This document shows positions 6,811-7,110 of a stretch of DNA of 7,110 nt, in pieces. How positions within the stretch are numbered: the stretch's first letter is position 1; each line of letters starts with the position of its first letter. Made by a program: the position numbers and the translations under genes. The notes beneath the pieces were generated by a model. It was not told the DNA's origin. It saw only the letters and a program-made list of their open reading frames with translations, and made no database searches. The DNA comes from JAKAJA01 sp037440125 (GTDB lineage: Bacteria > Acidobacteriota > UBA4820 > DSQY01), in contig JBBIUU010000133.1 of assembly GCA_037440125.1 (NCBI GenBank), positions 1-7,110 of the forward strand, written 5' to 3'.

Positions 6811-7110
6811 CTAGCCGCCGAAGTACCCCTTCCGCCACGTGGGCTTGAGGGGGTCTTCGGGGTTGCCTTCCAGCTGCTTCACGCCGGGGTCGAGCACCGG
6901 CAGCGCGCCGTACTTGGGGTCCCGGCCGCGGTAGTGGCCGTGGCGGCCCCTCTCGCCGAGGGGCTTCCAGCCCTCCCGCATGACCTGCTCCTGGATCTTC
7001 AGCACCGCGTAGATGAGCGCCTCGGGCCGAGGCGGGCACCCGGGGACGTAGACGTCCACGGGGATGATGTGGTCGATGCCCTGGACCACGCTGTAGCTGT
7101 TGAACATGCC
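6811..7110 (-). CDS. nuoB: NADH-quinone oxidoreductase subunit B, 3' part (partial)
   Basis: C-terminal 99 codons plus a TAG stop; the 5' part lies beyond the right edge and the frame is open to the last base. NuoB (PSST/Nqo6) sits in the connecting arm and binds N2, the terminal 4Fe-4S cluster that reduces quinone. The visible part begins GMFNSY, continues with VQGIDHIIPVDVYVPGCPPRPE, broken here only by family-typical substitutions, and so includes the last N2 cysteine (residue 25 of the visible part, in PGCPPRPE). The tandem-cysteine pair and the remaining ligand should be upstream and cannot be checked. The tail of about 65 residues after the motif is hydrophilic and ends in WRKGYFGG. The gene is followed by nuoC after 105 nt, a wider gap than at the overlapping downstream junctions. 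The assignment is secure from motif and operon position. Confidence 0.96.
   Translation of the reverse strand, partial: GMFNSYSVVQGIDHIIPVDVYVPGCPPRPEALIYAVLKIQEQVMREGWKPLGERGRHGHYRGRDPKYGALPVLDPGVKQLEGNPEDPLKPTWRKGYFGG

Overview
The window is an ordinary-looking stretch of a bacterial respiratory complex I (nuo) operon, with every gene on the minus strand. Transcription runs from high to low coordinates in the canonical order nuoB (3' part only), nuoC, nuoD, nuoE, nuoF, nuoG, nuoH, nuoI (5' part only). nuoA presumably lies just beyond the right edge and the nuoJ-N membrane genes beyond the left edge. The long plus-strand open frames are GC-rich shadows of these genes.

Organism: the DNA is strongly GC-rich, with codons mostly ending in G or C. 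nuoC and nuoD are separate genes (enterobacteria fuse them), and NuoG is compact but keeps the extra N7 cluster motif. This points to a high-GC, non-enterobacterial lineage; Deltaproteobacteria/Myxococcota, Acidobacteria, NC10 or Rokubacteria-like groups are guesses I cannot choose between. A run of exactly 100 N (4422-4521) marks a scaffold gap, so this is a draft genome or metagenome bin.

Layout: nuoB ends at 6811, followed by a 105-nt spacer. nuoC/nuoD overlap by ATGA and nuoD/nuoE by GTGA. The nuoE 3' end and the nuoF start codon fall in or at the N gap. After nuoF comes a 108-nt spacer holding a 19-bp inverted repeat. nuoG/nuoH and nuoH/nuoI each overlap by ATGA.

Function: NuoE, F and G form the NADH-oxidising arm (FMN, N1a, N3, N1b, N4, N5, N7). 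NuoB, C, D and I form the connecting arm that carries electrons through N6a/N6b to N2 and the quinone pocket. NuoH anchors that arm to the membrane and forms part of the quinone chamber. All cluster ligands expected in the visible parts are present, so the complex looks functional. I found no unknown system here. The most notable points are the hairpin between nuoF and nuoG, the compact NuoG, and the unresolved nuoE/nuoF junction.
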